Positions 1 through 6,703 of a stretch of 10,663 nucleotides of DNA are shown piece by piece (the stretch's first letter is position 1; every line of letters starts with the position of its first letter). Location of the stretch: contig CALJSD010000038.1 in assembly GCA_937976325.1 (NCBI GenBank), positions 1 through 10,663 of the forward strand, given 5' to 3'. The translations under genes and the position numbers were made by a program. The notes below the pieces were generated by a model. The model was not told where the DNA came from, ran no database searches, and saw only the letters and a list, made by a program, of their open reading frames with translations. The DNA is from an uncultured Carnobacterium sp. Lineage in GTDB: Bacteria; Bacillota; Bacilli; Lactobacillales; Aerococcaceae.

Positions 1-2
1 GT

Positions 3-182
3 TCTACAACAGGTAATACAACTACAGTGGTTGCTCCAACTCCTGGAACAACAACTACAACTCCAAGCCCAGAATTACCAAACACTGGTTCAATTCGTGA
101 CGCTTACTGGGTATTATCAGCAATCTTCGCTACAATTGGTGCAATCGTATTTGTAACAAATAAAAAAGCAGAAGAAAAATAA
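3..182 (+). CDS. LPXTG-anchored surface protein, C-terminal fragment (5' end outside window)
   Basis: Open frame running in from the left edge and ending at TAA 180-182; about 59 residues are visible. It reads as a Thr/Pro-rich wall-spanning stretch (a TTTTT run, then PSPE), an LPNTG sortase motif at bases 75-89, a hydrophobic segment (WVLSAIFATIGAIVFV) and a short positive tail (NKKAEEK). This is the standard cell-wall sorting signal: sortase A cuts between Thr and Gly and joins the protein to peptidoglycan. The functional domains lie upstream, so adhesin, enzyme or other roles cannot be told apart. It is followed by its own terminator, so it is transcriptionally separate from xpt. Confidence is high for the sorting signal and nil for the specific function. 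Confidence 0.9.
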   Translation, partial: STTGNTTTVVAPTPGTTTTTPSPELPNTGSIRDAYWVLSAIFATIGAIVFVTNKKAEEK

Positions 183-202
183 TTTAAAACGTAAATTTTA
201 GA

Positions 203-229
203 CGAGCAGGTTTTCCTGCTCGTTTTTTT
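203..229 (+). terminator. Intrinsic terminator of the LPXTG gene
   Basis: An 8-bp perfect GC-rich stem, CGAGCAGG (203-210) with CCTGCTCG (215-222), has a TTTT loop and is followed by seven T's (223-229). It lies 20 bases after the stop codon of the surface protein gene. Confidence 0.93.
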
Positions 230-243
230 GTGCTCTCATTACA

Positions 244-287
244 AAAAATGAACCTTATGATGCGGTTTCGGTTTATTGTTCGTAAAA
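244..287. promoter_or_regulatory. Candidate PurR boxes upstream of xpt-pbuX
   Basis: Seen: the minus strand of 275-287 reads TTTTACGAACAAT, close to the PurBox consensus AWWWCCGAACWWT recalled for Firmicute PurR. A weaker facing copy, AAAAATGAACCTT, lies at 244-256, 18 bases away, which makes an inverted pair. The pair sits upstream of the predicted -35 (313-318) of a purine salvage operon, a context where PurR control is known in Bacilli. Whether it would activate (lactococcal style) or repress (Bacillus style) cannot be told. The left box is weak, and the spacing is only roughly that of the Bacillus tandem boxes. Confidence 0.42.
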
Positions 288-312
288 ATATACAAAACAG
301 CACGTTAAACAG

Positions 313-341
313 TTGCTTTTTCAAAATAAACACAGTAAAAT
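313..341 (+). promoter_or_regulatory. Sigma-A promoter of xpt-pbuX
   Basis: The -35 is TTGCTT (313-318), the spacer is 17 bases, and the -10 is TAAAAT (336-341). Transcription would start near 348, giving a leader of about 87 nt before the xpt start. The leader shows no recognisable purine riboswitch aptamer and no U-tailed terminator. Confidence 0.7.
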
Positions 342-434
342 CATAACTATCCTAATAAACGGTTTAAGAATGTACGGTTTTTGGACCAAGTTGGAGTTGC
401 ATTTATTTCTGTCGATTATTTTTAAGGAGGACTT

Positions 435-1016
435 ATGAAAACATTAGAAGAACGTATTCTAAAAGATGGCTATGTTTTAGGCGAAAACATCCTTAAAGTG
501 GATTCTTTTCTCACTCACCAAGTGGATTTGAACTTGATGAAAGAAATCGGAAAAGTCTTTGCGGACAAGTTTAAGGACGCTGGGATTACAAAAGTTGTAA
601 CGATTGAAGCATCTGGAATTGCTCCAGCGCTTTATACAGCGGACGCACTTGGGGTTCCGATGATTTTTGCGAAGAAATCAAAGAACATCACGATGAACGA
701 AGGCATCCTTACTGCCGAAGTTTACTCATTTACAAAACAAGTCTCAAATACTGTCTCTATCGCAAGTAAGTATCTTTCCCAACAGGATAAAGTCCTCATC
801 GTCGACGATTTCCTAGCGAATGGACAAGCCGCTAAAGGACTCGTGGAGATTGTTGAACAAGCTGGCGCAAAAGTGGAAGCTATCGGAATCGTGATTGAAA
901 AATCATTCCAAGATGGACGTGGCCTCTTAGAAGAAGCGGGTCTTCCAGTCTTTTCATTAGCACGCCTAGAACGTTTTGAAAATGGACAAGTCGTATTTAA
1001 GGAGGCAGACTTATAA
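435..1016 (+). CDS. xpt: Xanthine phosphoribosyltransferase
   Basis: Transfers the phosphoribosyl group of PRPP to xanthine to make XMP, feeding salvaged xanthine into guanine nucleotide synthesis in the cytoplasm. The 193 residues match the usual Xpt length (about 190-195). The type I PRTase PRPP-binding motif VLIVDDFLANGQAA is at residues 120-133. The N-terminus (MKTLEERILKDGYVLGENILKVDSFLTHQ) and the segment VTIEASGIAPA (55-65) are typical of Xpt rather than Apt or Hpt. The start is fixed by AAGGAGG at 424-430, four bases before ATG 435. The stop codon overlaps the start of pbuX (TAATG), so enzyme and permease are translationally coupled. Identity is very secure. Confidence 0.97.
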   Translation: MKTLEERILKDGYVLGENILKVDSFLTHQVDLNLMKEIGKVFADKFKDAGITKVVTIEASGIAPALYTADALGVPMIFAKKSKNITMNEGILTAEVYSFTKQVSNTVSIASKYLSQQDKVLIVDDFLANGQAAKGLVEIVEQAGAKVEAIGIVIEKSFQDGRGLLEEAGLPVFSLARLERFENGQVVFKEADL

Positions 1017-2278
1017 TGCAACAACAAGAAAAACACCCACAGGCCATGGTGCTTGGTCTTCAACATTTATTAGCGATGTATTCTGGTTCGATTCTTGTAC
1101 CAATGATGATTGGGAAAGCTCTCGGATATAACACAGAACAATTAACGTACTTAGTCTCAACTGACATTTTCATGTGCGGGTTGGCGACATTTTTACAATT
1201 GCAATTAAACAAATACTTCGGTATCGGCCTTCCAGTCGTATTAGGAGTAGCCTTCCAATCGGTAGCGCCACTGACGATCATCGGTCAAAACCATGGTAGT
1301 GGAGCAATGTTCGGGGCGCTCATCGTGTCCGGGATTTTCGTCGTCCTCATTTCTGGCATCTTCTCGAAACTGGCAAAATTCTTCCCAGCCATCGTTACTG
1401 GCTCTGTGATTACGACAATCGGTTTGACGCTCATTCCGGTTGCTATTGGAAATATGGGTGGTAATGTTCCAGATCCTACAGCTGGTAGCCTGACTTTGTC
1501 GCTCATTACAGTTGCCATTATTTTACTCATCAACATCTTTACAAAAGGGTTCGTAAAATCCATTTCTATCTTAATCGGATTAGTCATTGGTACAACTCTT
1601 GCGGCATTCATGGGCTTAGTAGACTTTGCTCCAGTAGTTAAAGCACCTTTCGTCCACGTTCCAACAGCCTTCTATTTTGGAATGCCAACATTCGAATTCA
1701 CTTCAATTTTCATGATGTGTATTATCGCGATGGTTTCCATGGTTGAGTCGACAGGGGTGTACTTAGCACTTTCTGATATTACGAATGATCCAATCGATGA
1801 AACGCGTCTTCGCAACGGTTACCGTGCGGAAGGGTTAGCCGTGTTACTCGGCGGTGTTTTCAACACATTCCCATATACAGGATTCTCTCAAAACGTGGGA
1901 TTAGTGAAAATGTCAGGAATTAAAACACGTCTTCCAATCTACTACGCAGCAGGCTTCCTTCTATTATTAGGACTTCTTCCAAAATTCGGTGCTTTAGCAC
2001 AAATCATCCCTGATCCAGTCATCGGTGGGGCAATGATTGTGATGTTTGGGTTCGTATCTCTTCAAGGGATGCAGATGCTCGCTCGTGTAGATTTCACAAA
2101 TAACGAACACAACTTCTTGATTGCAGCGGTATCGATTGCAGTCGGTGTCGGCTTTAATAATAGTAATTTATTCAATAGCCTCCCAACAGAATTTAGTATG
2201 TTCTTCAAAAACGGAATCGTCATGGCCAGCATCCTTGCCGTCGTCCTCAACGCGATTCTCAACCGTAAGAAGAAATAA
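1016..2278 (+). CDS. pbuX: Xanthine permease (NCS2 nucleobase:cation symporter)
   Basis: Membrane carrier that imports xanthine with a cation; it supplies the substrate for the Xpt enzyme encoded just upstream. It has 420 residues with many hydrophobic segments, consistent with the 14-helix NCS2 fold. NCS2 hallmarks are present: the TM1 motif GLQHLLAMY (Q16, H17), the conserved glutamate in MVESTG (E244), and the signature QNVGLVKMSG starting at residue 292. The ribosome-binding site AAGGAGG (999-1005) lies within the last codons of xpt, and ATG 1016 overlaps the xpt stop by one base. A strong terminator follows. Uracil permeases belong to the same family, but pairing with xpt and the overall sequence favour xanthine. 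Confidence 0.95.
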   Translation: MQQQEKHPQAMVLGLQHLLAMYSGSILVPMMIGKALGYNTEQLTYLVSTDIFMCGLATFLQLQLNKYFGIGLPVVLGVAFQSVAPLTIIGQNHGSGAMFGALIVSGIFVVLISGIFSKLAKFFPAIVTGSVITTIGLTLIPVAIGNMGGNVPDPTAGSLTLSLITVAIILLINIFTKGFVKSISILIGLVIGTTLAAFMGLVDFAPVVKAPFVHVPTAFYFGMPTFEFTSIFMMCIIAMVSMVESTGVYLALSDITNDPIDETRLRNGYRAEGLAVLLGGVFNTFPYTGFSQNVGLVKMSGIKTRLPIYYAAGFLLLLGLLPKFGALAQIIPDPVIGGAMIVMFGFVSLQGMQMLARVDFTNNEHNFLIAAVSIAVGVGFNNSNLFNSLPTEFSMFFKNGIVMASILAVVLNAILNRKKK

Positions 2279-2301
2279 ATATACTCCGTTATCTCCATTC
2301 T

Positions 2302-2331
2302 AAGAGAAGGTCTCCCCACCTTCTCTTTTTT
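2302..2331 (+). terminator. Intrinsic terminator of xpt-pbuX
   Basis: A 10-bp perfect stem, AAGAGAAGGT (2302-2311) with ACCTTCTCTT (2318-2327), has the loop CTCCCC and a T-run continuing to 2331. It begins 24 bases after the pbuX stop. Confidence 0.94.
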
Positions 2332-2753
2332 CTATTTCTCCTTAAAGTTTCCTTGTTTCCAACGGGCCCGCCTCCTGAAATTGTTCAAAGTATCTATGCA
2401 CGCAAAAATTACAAGAAGCAAAACCAAAACATTGTGGAGCGGTAAAAATAAACTCAATTCAGTTGGGTTTCTACATAGATGATTTCGAAGAAGCTTGCGG
2501 ATTTTATAATCGCAGTAACGGGGAATCGCATCGAATATGAATTAGGCGGAGTAGGGACAAATCCCGTACTCCGCGTTTGAAGCTTCGAAGGTGCAAGACT
2601 ACAGGCTTGCACCGGTGCCCTGTAACAGCGATTATAAAAAGAATCCGCAAGGATTCTAAGAAATCATCAGCACTAACCAAACTCCAGAAGCACCCAACTA
2701 AATCTCAGCACAATTTCACACCCTCCACAATGTTTTCAGTTAGTTTTCACTTC
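2332..2753. other. Gene-free interval between pbuX and metG
   Basis: No open frame here has a ribosome-binding site and protein-like composition; a short frame at 2577-2816 lies inside the palindromic element and is rejected. There is no T-box signature (no AGGGTGGNACCGCG). Contents: a small hairpin at 2450-2470 (AAACTCAA/TTGGGTTT, loop TTCAG, one G-U pair) and then the large branched palindrome described separately (2478-2668). From 2669 to 2753 I see only AT-rich sequence leading into the metG promoter. Confidence 0.7.
2478..2668. repeat. Branched palindromic intergenic element A
   Basis: A 191-bp imperfect palindrome. The ends are GATGATTTC (2478-2486) and GAAATCATC (2660-2668). Inside these, TTGCGGATT (2495-2503) pairs with AATCCGCAA (2642-2650) and TTTTATAATCGC (2502-2513) pairs with GCGATTATAAAA (2628-2639); the two stems share two T's, so the join has a small bulge. 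ACGGGG (2518-2523) then pairs with CCCTGT (2618-2623) with one G-U. The centre carries two hairpins: GCGGAGTA-GGGA/TCCC-G-TACTCCGC (2546-2574) and GGTGCAAG/CTTGCACC (2590-2613). This gives a three-way, cloverleaf-like shape in DNA or RNA. An alternative palindrome, GCACCGGTGC (2609-2618), competes with the second hairpin. It shares terminal and right-arm motifs with elements B and C. Confidence 0.85.
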
Positions 2754-2782
2754 TCGTATTTTTTGCGTAGGTATGGTATACT
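2754..2782 (+). promoter_or_regulatory. Extended -10 promoter of metG
   Basis: The -10 is TATACT (2777-2782), preceded by TGG (2774-2776), which makes an extended -10. The -35 position (TCGTAT, 2754-2759, with 17-base spacing) is poor, as expected when an extended -10 compensates. Transcription would start near 2789, leaving a leader of only about 34 nt: too short for a T-box or SAM riboswitch. Confidence 0.65.
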
Positions 2783-2822
2783 ATGCCTATCTTTAAACAA
2801 TTTCAAGGAGGCTTAGCCCAAC

Positions 2823-4835
2823 ATGGCTGAAGACAAGAAAACATTTTACTTAACCACACCGATTTACTATCCAAGTGGAAACTTACACATTGGTCATGCC
2901 TATACAACCGTAGCCAGCGATGCAATGATTCGCTATAAAAAACTACAAGGCTTTGACACTTACTTCTTAACAGGAACAGACGAACACGGACAAAAAATCC
3001 AAGAAAAAGCGAAAGAAGCAGGCGTTTCTGAAATTGAATTCGTCGATAAAATCATTTTCGGCATTCAAGACCTTTGGAAAAAGCTAGACATCTCTTACGA
3101 TGACTTCATTCGTACAACACAACCACGCCATACAAAAGCCGTTCAAAAGATTTTCCAAAAATTAGTGGACAATGGCGATATTTACCTTGGTGAATACGAA
3201 GGTTGGTATTCAGTATCAGACGAAGAGTACTTCACTGAGTCTCAATTAGTCGAAGTATACCGCGATGCTGAAGGAAAAATGATTGGTGGGGTTGCACCAA
3301 GTGGACACGAAGTAGAACTCGTTAAAGAAGAATCTTACTTCTTCAGAATGAGCAAATATGCAGACCGCTTATTGCAATACTACGAAGAACACCCAGATTT
3401 CATCCAACCAGAATCTCGTAAAAACGAAATGATTAATAACTTCATCAAACCAGGTTTAGAAGACTTAGCCGTTTCACGTACATCATTTGACTGGGGAATT
3501 CCAGTTCCAAACGATCCAAAACACGTGATTTACGTATGGATTGATGCGTTATCAAACTACATCACAGCACTAGGATATGGTAGCGACGACGAAACATTAT
3601 TCAACCGCTACTGGCCTGCAGATGTGCATTTCATCGGAAAAGAAATCGTTCGTTTCCATACAATTTACTGGCCAATCATGTTAATGGCATTAGATTTACC
3701 ATTACCGAAGAAAATTTTTGCACACGGTTGGTTATTGATGAAAGACGGTAAAATGTCTAAATCTAAAGGGAACGTGGTAGACCCTAACACATTAATCGAA
3801 CGTTACGGCTTAGATGCACTTCGTTACTATTTATTACGTGAAGTGCCATTCGGTTCTGACGGAATCTTCACTCCAGAATCATTCGTAGAACGTATTAACT
3901 ATGACTTAGCCAATGACTTAGGAAACTTATTAAACCGTACTGTTGCGATGATTAATAAGTATTTCGATGGAACAATTCCTGCATACACTGCACCTGTTTC
4001 AACATTTGACCAAGAATTAGTCGATGCTTCTAAAGCGATGATTGTGGAAGTAGAAGAAGCAATGGAAAACATGCAATTCTCAGTGGCTCTTGCCGCAATC
4101 TGGAAATTCGTTTCTCGTACAAATAAATATATCGACGAAACAACTCCATGGGCAGCTGTGAAAGATGAAGCGCGCCAAGAAGAATTAGCACGTACAATGA
4201 ACTACTTAGCAGAAAGCTTACGTATCATTGCTGTTGCCTTACAACCATTCTTGACAGAAACTCCAAGCCAAATCTTGGCACAATTAGGAATTACAGATAG
4301 CGCGTTAATGGATTACCCTTCATTACACACATTCGGCGTGATTCCTGAAGGAACTAAAGTGGTTGAAAAAGGACAACCAATCTTCCCACGTTTAGACGTT
4401 GAAGAAGAAGTAGCTTACATCCAATCTAAAATGGGTGGAGCACCAGCTGAAGAAGAAAACACAGACTGGAACCCAGAAGAAGTGGAACTTTCAAGCGAAA
4501 AAGAAAGCATCAAATACGACGACTTCGACAAGATTGAATTGAAAGTCGCAGAAGTCATCGAATGCGGACCAGTGGAAGGGGCAGACAAATTGCTTCAATT
4601 CCGCTTAGACGCTGGAGATGCGGGCGGTCACCGTCAAATCCTTTCTGGTATCGCAGAATGGTATCCAGACCCTAGCGTGTTCGTTGGTAAGAAAGTCGTT
4701 ATCGTAGCGAACTTGAAACCACGTAAAATGCGCGGACAAATCAGCCAAGGAATGATTCTTTCGGCTGAAAAAGATGGCGTCCTACAAGTGGTCTTTGCAC
4801 CAGAAGGAATGCCAAACGGCTCAACAGTAGCTTAA
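2823..4835 (+). CDS. metG: Methionyl-tRNA synthetase
   Basis: Class I aminoacyl-tRNA synthetase that charges tRNA-Met (initiator and elongator) with methionine in the cytoplasm. It has 670 residues. The Rossmann catalytic domain carries HIGH at residues 22-25 and KMSKS at 310-314. The anticodon-binding helical domain follows (about 370-540). After an acidic linker rich in Glu comes the C-terminal EMAP-II/Trbp111-like tRNA-binding and dimerisation domain (about 567-670), starting around YDDFDKIELKVAEV. The connective-peptide region has no cysteines, so this is a zinc-free form; the only cysteine I see is in IECG of the C-terminal domain. The start is supported by AAGGAGG (2805-2811), a rather long 11 bases before ATG. 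Identity is certain. Confidence 0.98.
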   Translation: MAEDKKTFYLTTPIYYPSGNLHIGHAYTTVASDAMIRYKKLQGFDTYFLTGTDEHGQKIQEKAKEAGVSEIEFVDKIIFGIQDLWKKLDISYDDFIRTTQPRHTKAVQKIFQKLVDNGDIYLGEYEGWYSVSDEEYFTESQLVEVYRDAEGKMIGGVAPSGHEVELVKEESYFFRMSKYADRLLQYYEEHPDFIQPESRKNEMINNFIKPGLEDLAVSRTSFDWGIPVPNDPKHVIYVWIDALSNYITALGYGSDDETLFNRYWPADVHFIGKEIVRFHTIYWPIMLMALDLPLPKKIFAHGWLLMKDGKMSKSKGNVVDPNTLIERYGLDALRYYLLREVPFGSDGIFTPESFVERINYDLANDLGNLLNRTVAMINKYFDGTIPAYTAPVSTFDQELVDASKAMIVEVEEAMENMQFSVALAAIWKFVSRTNKYIDETTPWAAVKDEARQEELARTMNYLAESLRIIAVALQPFLTETPSQILAQLGITDSALMDYPSLHTFGVIPEGTKVVEKGQPIFPRLDVEEEVAYIQSKMGGAPAEEENTDWNPEEVELSSEKESIKYDDFDKIELKVAEVIECGPVEGADKLLQFRLDAGDAGGHRQILSGIAEWYPDPSVFVGKKVVIVANLKPRKMRGQISQGMILSAEKDGVLQVVFAPEGMPNGSTVA

Positions 4836-4853
4836 TTAAATAAAAGAGTATAA

Positions 4854-4899
4854 GTGACCCTTCGAATGCGAAGAACGGCATTTGAAGGGCCACTTTTTT
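4854..4899 (+). terminator. Terminator or attenuator between metG and brnQ
   Basis: A long stem, GTG-A-CCCTTCGAATGC (4854-4869) with GCATTTGAAGGG-C-CAC (4878-4893), is followed by TTTTTT (4894-4899). The stem has one A/C mismatch and G-U or mismatched positions in the middle. It lies 18 bases after the metG stop and ends one base before the AAGGAG of brnQ. I find no good promoter between it and brnQ, so partial read-through from metG may supply brnQ. Confidence 0.87.
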
Positions 4900-4913
4900 A
4901 AAGGAGTTAACTT

Positions 4914-6257
4914 ATGAAAAAAGGATTATTAACAGGGTTACTGCTTTTCGGATTCTTCTTTGGAGCAGGGAACTTAATTTTTCCACCAACTTTAGGATAT
5001 CAATCGGCGGCTCAACTTTGGCCAGCAGTCATCGGATTTATCGTTTCTGGGGTAGGTCTTGCTATCGGAACATTGTTAATCGGGACAGTCATTAATGGCG
5101 GGTTCAAGAAAGAATTGGACGAAAAGATTCATCCGATTTTCTCGTTGGCATTTTTAATTGCATTATATTTGGCAATTGGACCGTTCTTTGCGATTCCACG
5201 TACAGCAACGGTATCGTATAACATCGGGGTAGCACCGTTTTTACCTGATTCAAAATCAGGACTTATTATTTACGCAGCGATTTACTTCGCGGTAGCCTTC
5301 TACTTGGCATATAACCGTTCATCACTTCTATCAAACATCGGTAAAATCTTAACACCGATTTTTGCAGGATTAATTTTAATCTTAGTGGTCGTTGGAGCGT
5401 TCAAATTCGGACAAACGGCTCCTGAATTAGCTGGACAAACAGATTTGACAGCAGCAAAAGCCTTCGGAAATGGATTTATCGAAGGATATAACACACTCGA
5501 CGCGTTAGCAGCGGTAGCCTTCTCAGTCGTTGCCGTAAATACATTGAAAGACTTCCATTTCAGCTCTAAGAAAGAGTACGAGAAAACAATCATGAGCGTT
5601 GGAGTCGTAACAGCAATTGGATTCAGCGTGTTATATATCGGACTTGCTTTCCTTGGAAATCACTTCAACGTAGCCAGTGCCTTAGCGAAAGATGCAGATT
5701 TAAACGTTGGTTCTTACGTTTTAACAATGGCTTCACGCGAGCTGTTCGGTACATTCGGACAAGCCTTCTTAGCGGTGATGGTAGTGATTACCTGCTTAAC
5801 AACAACAGTAGGGTTAATCGTATCAGTAGGGGAGTTCTTCGAAGAAACATTCCCACGCTTCTCTTATAAAGTGTATGCGACTGTATTTACATTAATCGGA
5901 TTTGGTGTAGCGACACTTGGTCTTCAAACGATTATTGCATTCTCACTTCCAGTATTGATGATTTTATATCCAATTACAGTTGTGATTGCTTTCTTCATCC
6001 TAGTGAACAAGAAAGTGGCGTTCTCTAAGAGAGGGATGCAGTTAACAGTGGCGTTGACAACAATTATTTCAACAGTTTCAAGTTTAGCGTCAGCGTTGAA
6101 ATTAGAAGGATTAGCTAAAGCGTTGGAAATTCTTCCACTGCAAGGGTTGTCGCTAGGATGGATGGGACCGGCGATCATCGGTATTTTAATCGCGCTTATC
6201 TTACCGGACAAGATCAAAGGCGAAGCATTCGACTTCGAAGCATTTCAAACAAAATAG
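4914..6257 (+). CDS. brnQ: Branched-chain amino acid carrier (LIVCS family, BrnQ)
   Basis: Cytoplasmic-membrane symporter that takes up leucine, isoleucine and valine with Na+ or H+. Its 447 residues and about 12 hydrophobic segments are normal for the LIVCS family. The N-terminal family signature FGAGNLIFPP is at residues 16-25, followed by the expected GPFFAIPRTATVS segment and, later, GFIEGYNTLDALAAVAFSVV. The start is set by AAGGAG (4901-4906), seven bases before ATG, immediately after a terminator-like hairpin. It therefore probably depends on read-through from metG or on a promoter I cannot recognise. No conventional terminator follows: the branched palindromic element B begins about 14 bases after the stop. 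Confidence 0.96.
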   Translation: MKKGLLTGLLLFGFFFGAGNLIFPPTLGYQSAAQLWPAVIGFIVSGVGLAIGTLLIGTVINGGFKKELDEKIHPIFSLAFLIALYLAIGPFFAIPRTATVSYNIGVAPFLPDSKSGLIIYAAIYFAVAFYLAYNRSSLLSNIGKILTPIFAGLILILVVVGAFKFGQTAPELAGQTDLTAAKAFGNGFIEGYNTLDALAAVAFSVVAVNTLKDFHFSSKKEYEKTIMSVGVVTAIGFSVLYIGLAFLGNHFNVASALAKDADLNVGSYVLTMASRELFGTFGQAFLAVMVVITCLTTTVGLIVSVGEFFEETFPRFSYKVYATVFTLIGFGVATLGLQTIIAFSLPVLMILYPITVVIAFFILVNKKVAFSKRGMQLTVALTTIISTVSSLASALKLEGLAKALEILPLQGLSLGWMGPAIIGILIALILPDKIKGEAFDFEAFQTK

Positions 6258-6271
6258 TGCAGAATTTTACT

Positions 6272-6465
6272 AGATGATTACTGCGTATCCTTACGGATGT
6301 CTTCATAGTAAAGGAAATAACTGTACCGGCAAGAGCCAAGGTCTCTTTGCCTACCGAACTTCAAAGGGCGTCATGTTGATTAACATCAACTGACGCCCTA
6401 ATTCATTTCGGTTACACTCGTTATTTCCATTACTATAGAATCCGTAAGTTACTCCGTAATCATCT
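6272..6465. repeat. Branched palindromic intergenic element B
   Basis: A 194-bp imperfect palindrome with ends AGATGATTAC (6272-6281) and GTAATCATCT (6456-6465). The arms pair as TTACGGAT (6291-6298) with ATCCGTAA (6440-6447). Then ATAGTAA-A-GGAAATAAC (6305-6321) pairs with GTTATTTCC-A-TTACTAT (6420-6436), which is 16 pairs and one A/A mismatch. TGTACCG (6322-6328) pairs with CGG-T-TACA (6409-6416). The centre holds two hairpins: GGCAAGAG/CTC-T-TTGCC (6328-6351) and AGGGCGTCA/TGACGCCCT, extended by GTTGAT/ATCAAC around a TAAC loop (6365-6399). The architecture matches element A, although most of the sequence differs. Confidence 0.87.
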
Positions 6466-6490
6466 ATTTTATTTGTGCTTTAATTTGTGT

Positions 6491-6610
6491 GAATGCTTTG
6501 TTTGATCTTGTTGGTAAGAGAATAAAAGGAACCTCAACTTATTGTTACGTTACGAAACCTTCGAACTGTGAAGGGTTCCTATAGAATCCGTAAGAACTTT
6601 CTAAAGCATC
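6491..6610. repeat. Degenerate palindromic element C, related to B
   Basis: ATGCTTT (6493-6499) pairs with AAAGCAT (6603-6609), and AGGAACC (6527-6533) pairs with GGTTCCT (6574-6580). An internal hairpin CCTTC/GAAGG (6558-6574) closes a seven-base loop. The 16-mer CTATAGAATCCGTAAG (6579-6594) is identical to 6433-6448 in element B, and the flank after the right end (CATCTGTTTCATTTGTG) resembles that of B (CATCTATTTTATTTGTG). It is shorter, its arms are poorly matched, and one central hairpin is missing, so it looks like a decayed copy. Confidence 0.65.
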
Positions 6611-6656
6611 TGTTTCATTTGTGATTTGTTCTTGTATAAAAAATAAATAATCAATA

Positions 6657-6685
6657 TTGACAGTTTGTCAGTTTAGAGTTATGAT
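6657..6685 (+). promoter_or_regulatory. Strong sigma-A promoter of tetR
   Basis: A consensus -35 TTGACA (6657-6662), a 17-base spacer and the -10 TATGAT (6680-6685). Transcription would begin near 6692, giving a leader of only about 12 nt in which the ribosome-binding site AGGAGG (6692-6697) sits at the extreme 5' end. The operator palindrome covers the -35. Confidence 0.8.
6658..6670. promoter_or_regulatory. Operator O1: TGACA-GTT-TGTCA over the tetR -35
   Basis: A perfect 5-bp inverted repeat around a 3-bp centre. It overlaps the -35 hexamer, so a bound repressor would block RNA polymerase. The same palindrome with one central base changed recurs at 7381-7393 before the ABC genes. The likely binder is the TetR protein encoded immediately downstream. 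Confidence 0.72.
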
Positions 6686-6703
6686 GTCCTTAGGAGGGAT
6701 GAT

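Larger units (their letters stand above)
6258..6656. other. Gene-free interval between brnQ and tetR
   Basis: No protein-coding frame is supported here. The interval is almost filled by branched palindrome B (6272-6465) and its degraded relative C (6491-6610), described separately. The remaining 6611-6656 is very AT-rich and contains a possible weak second -10 (TATAAA, 6635-6640) without a convincing -35. Confidence 0.7.

Noticed and set aside
346..430. Possible purine or other riboswitch in the xpt leader
   Set aside because: Some resemblance to purine aptamer pieces (ATCCTAAT) is visible, but the conserved TTTCTACC segment, the P3 arm and a closing P1 stem are missing.
2577..2816. Open frame of 79 codons between pbuX and metG
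   Set aside because: It starts inside palindromic element A, has no ribosome-binding site, runs through the metG promoter, and its composition is not protein-like.
2789..2822. T-box or SAM riboswitch controlling metG
   Set aside because: The predicted leader is about 34 nt, and no T-box core or S-box motifs occur in the upstream interval.
2478..6610. CRISPR array or insertion sequence to explain the palindromic elements
   Set aside because: There are no regularly spaced repeats with spacers and no transposase frame. The elements are single folded units with diverged sequence.
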